Shown: positions 6,308 through 6,440 of the stretch, one piece after another
Position numbering within the stretch: the first letter of the stretch is position 1
Layout of the letters: every line of letters begins with the position of its first letter
Notes under the pieces: model-generated
Databases searched by the model: none
What the model was told of the DNA's origin: nothing
The model's input: only the letters and a program-made list of their open reading frames with translations
Program-made: the position numbers and the translations under genes
NCBI GenBank assembly: GCA_007127015.1
Contig: SLAE01000052.1
Span: 1-6,440 of the forward strand
DNA: 6,440 nt
Direction of reading: 5' to 3'
Source: Desulfonatronospira sp.
GTDB lineage: Bacteria > Desulfobacterota > Desulfovibrionia > Desulfovibrionales > Desulfonatronovibrionaceae

Positions 6308-6334
6308 CATCCGGAAATTCTTTATTTCCGGATG
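6308..6334. repeat. 11-bp perfect inverted repeat upstream of the VOC gene
   Basis: CATCCGGAAAT at 6308-6318 pairs perfectly with ATTTCCGGATG at 6324-6334 across a 5-base loop (TCTTT). It lies about 60 bases before the VOC start. No T-run follows the stem on either strand, so a simple terminator is unlikely. It may be a stable hairpin in the mRNA leader or a pair of binding sites for a regulator, since each arm contains TTTCCGGA or its complement. Confidence 0.6.
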
Positions 6335-6352
6335 CTGAAACTGATGGTTTTC

Positions 6353-6362
6353 TTTCCGGAAA
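6353..6362. promoter_or_regulatory. TTTCCGGAAA palindrome, possible operator
   Basis: This perfect 10-base palindrome repeats the core of the neighbouring inverted repeat, with TTTCCGGA also at 6325-6332 and its complement at 6310-6317. Repeated copies upstream of one gene suggest a regulator-binding cluster. A TTGCCA (5 of 6 to the -35 consensus, minus strand, 6380-6385) lies just beyond, but no -10 box is spaced properly from it. Confidence 0.4.
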
Positions 6363-6440
6363 CGAGGAGTTTTTTCTTTTGGCAAGGAAATCAATCAATT
6401 ATGAGGAGGCGTATCTTAATACGTTGACGAATAATTGTGC

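Noticed and set aside
6403..6429. GAGGAGG on the plus strand, considered as the start of a rightward gene
   Set aside because: The only nearby start candidate is a TTG 14 bases away, too far. The ATG at 6401 is stopped after eight codons. The sequence ends before this can be settled.
1..6440. Mobile element, CRISPR array, tRNA, rRNA or phage genes
   Set aside because: No transposase or integrase, no regularly spaced repeats, and no tRNA- or rRNA-like sequence was seen on either strand.

Overview
The window holds five intact chromosomal-type protein genes and no sign of a mobile element, CRISPR array, tRNA or rRNA. One gene reads rightward: a short-chain dehydrogenase of the glucose 1-dehydrogenase type. 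The other four read leftward. In map order they are a class I SAM-dependent methyltransferase, a 645-residue SWIM zinc-finger protein, a DUF554 membrane protein, and a two-domain PhnB-like VOC protein. The base composition is intermediate, the Shine-Dalgarno sites are AGGAGG-like and intergenic gaps are generous. This fits a Gram-negative bacterium of moderate GC. The style of the proteins recalls Desulfobacterota/deltaproteobacteria, but that placement is an impression and not a demonstrated result.

Layout. Bases 1-336 contain a 52-codon open frame cut by the left edge (possible tail of an upstream gene), then an AT-rich leader with two short palindromes, then the dehydrogenase (337-1161). 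The dehydrogenase converges on the methyltransferase (2001 to 1225), with a 7-bp-stem hairpin at their junction. Upstream of the methyltransferase, on the same strand, lies the SWIM gene (4028 to 2091). The 89-base gap between them would allow co-transcription. A 314-base AT-rich gap (4029-4342) separates the SWIM gene from the DUF554 gene (5020 to 4343) and probably carries the SWIM promoter. A rho-independent terminator at 5178-5206 closes the VOC transcript before the DUF554 promoter region. The VOC gene (6248 to 5310) has a strong ribosome-binding site that moves its start 33 bases inside the longest open frame. Upstream of it, bases 6308-6362 hold repeated inverted copies of TTTCCGGA.

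The genes do not form an obvious pathway. The dehydrogenase, methyltransferase and VOC protein each look like stand-alone enzymes or binding proteins. The DUF554 protein is an uncharacterised membrane protein. The SWIM protein is probably a nucleic-acid- or protein-binding scaffold with a long helical repeat tail. I see no strong evidence of an undescribed multi-gene system. The points most worth a second look are the TTTCCGGA palindrome cluster upstream of the VOC gene and the SWIM/methyltransferase pairing.
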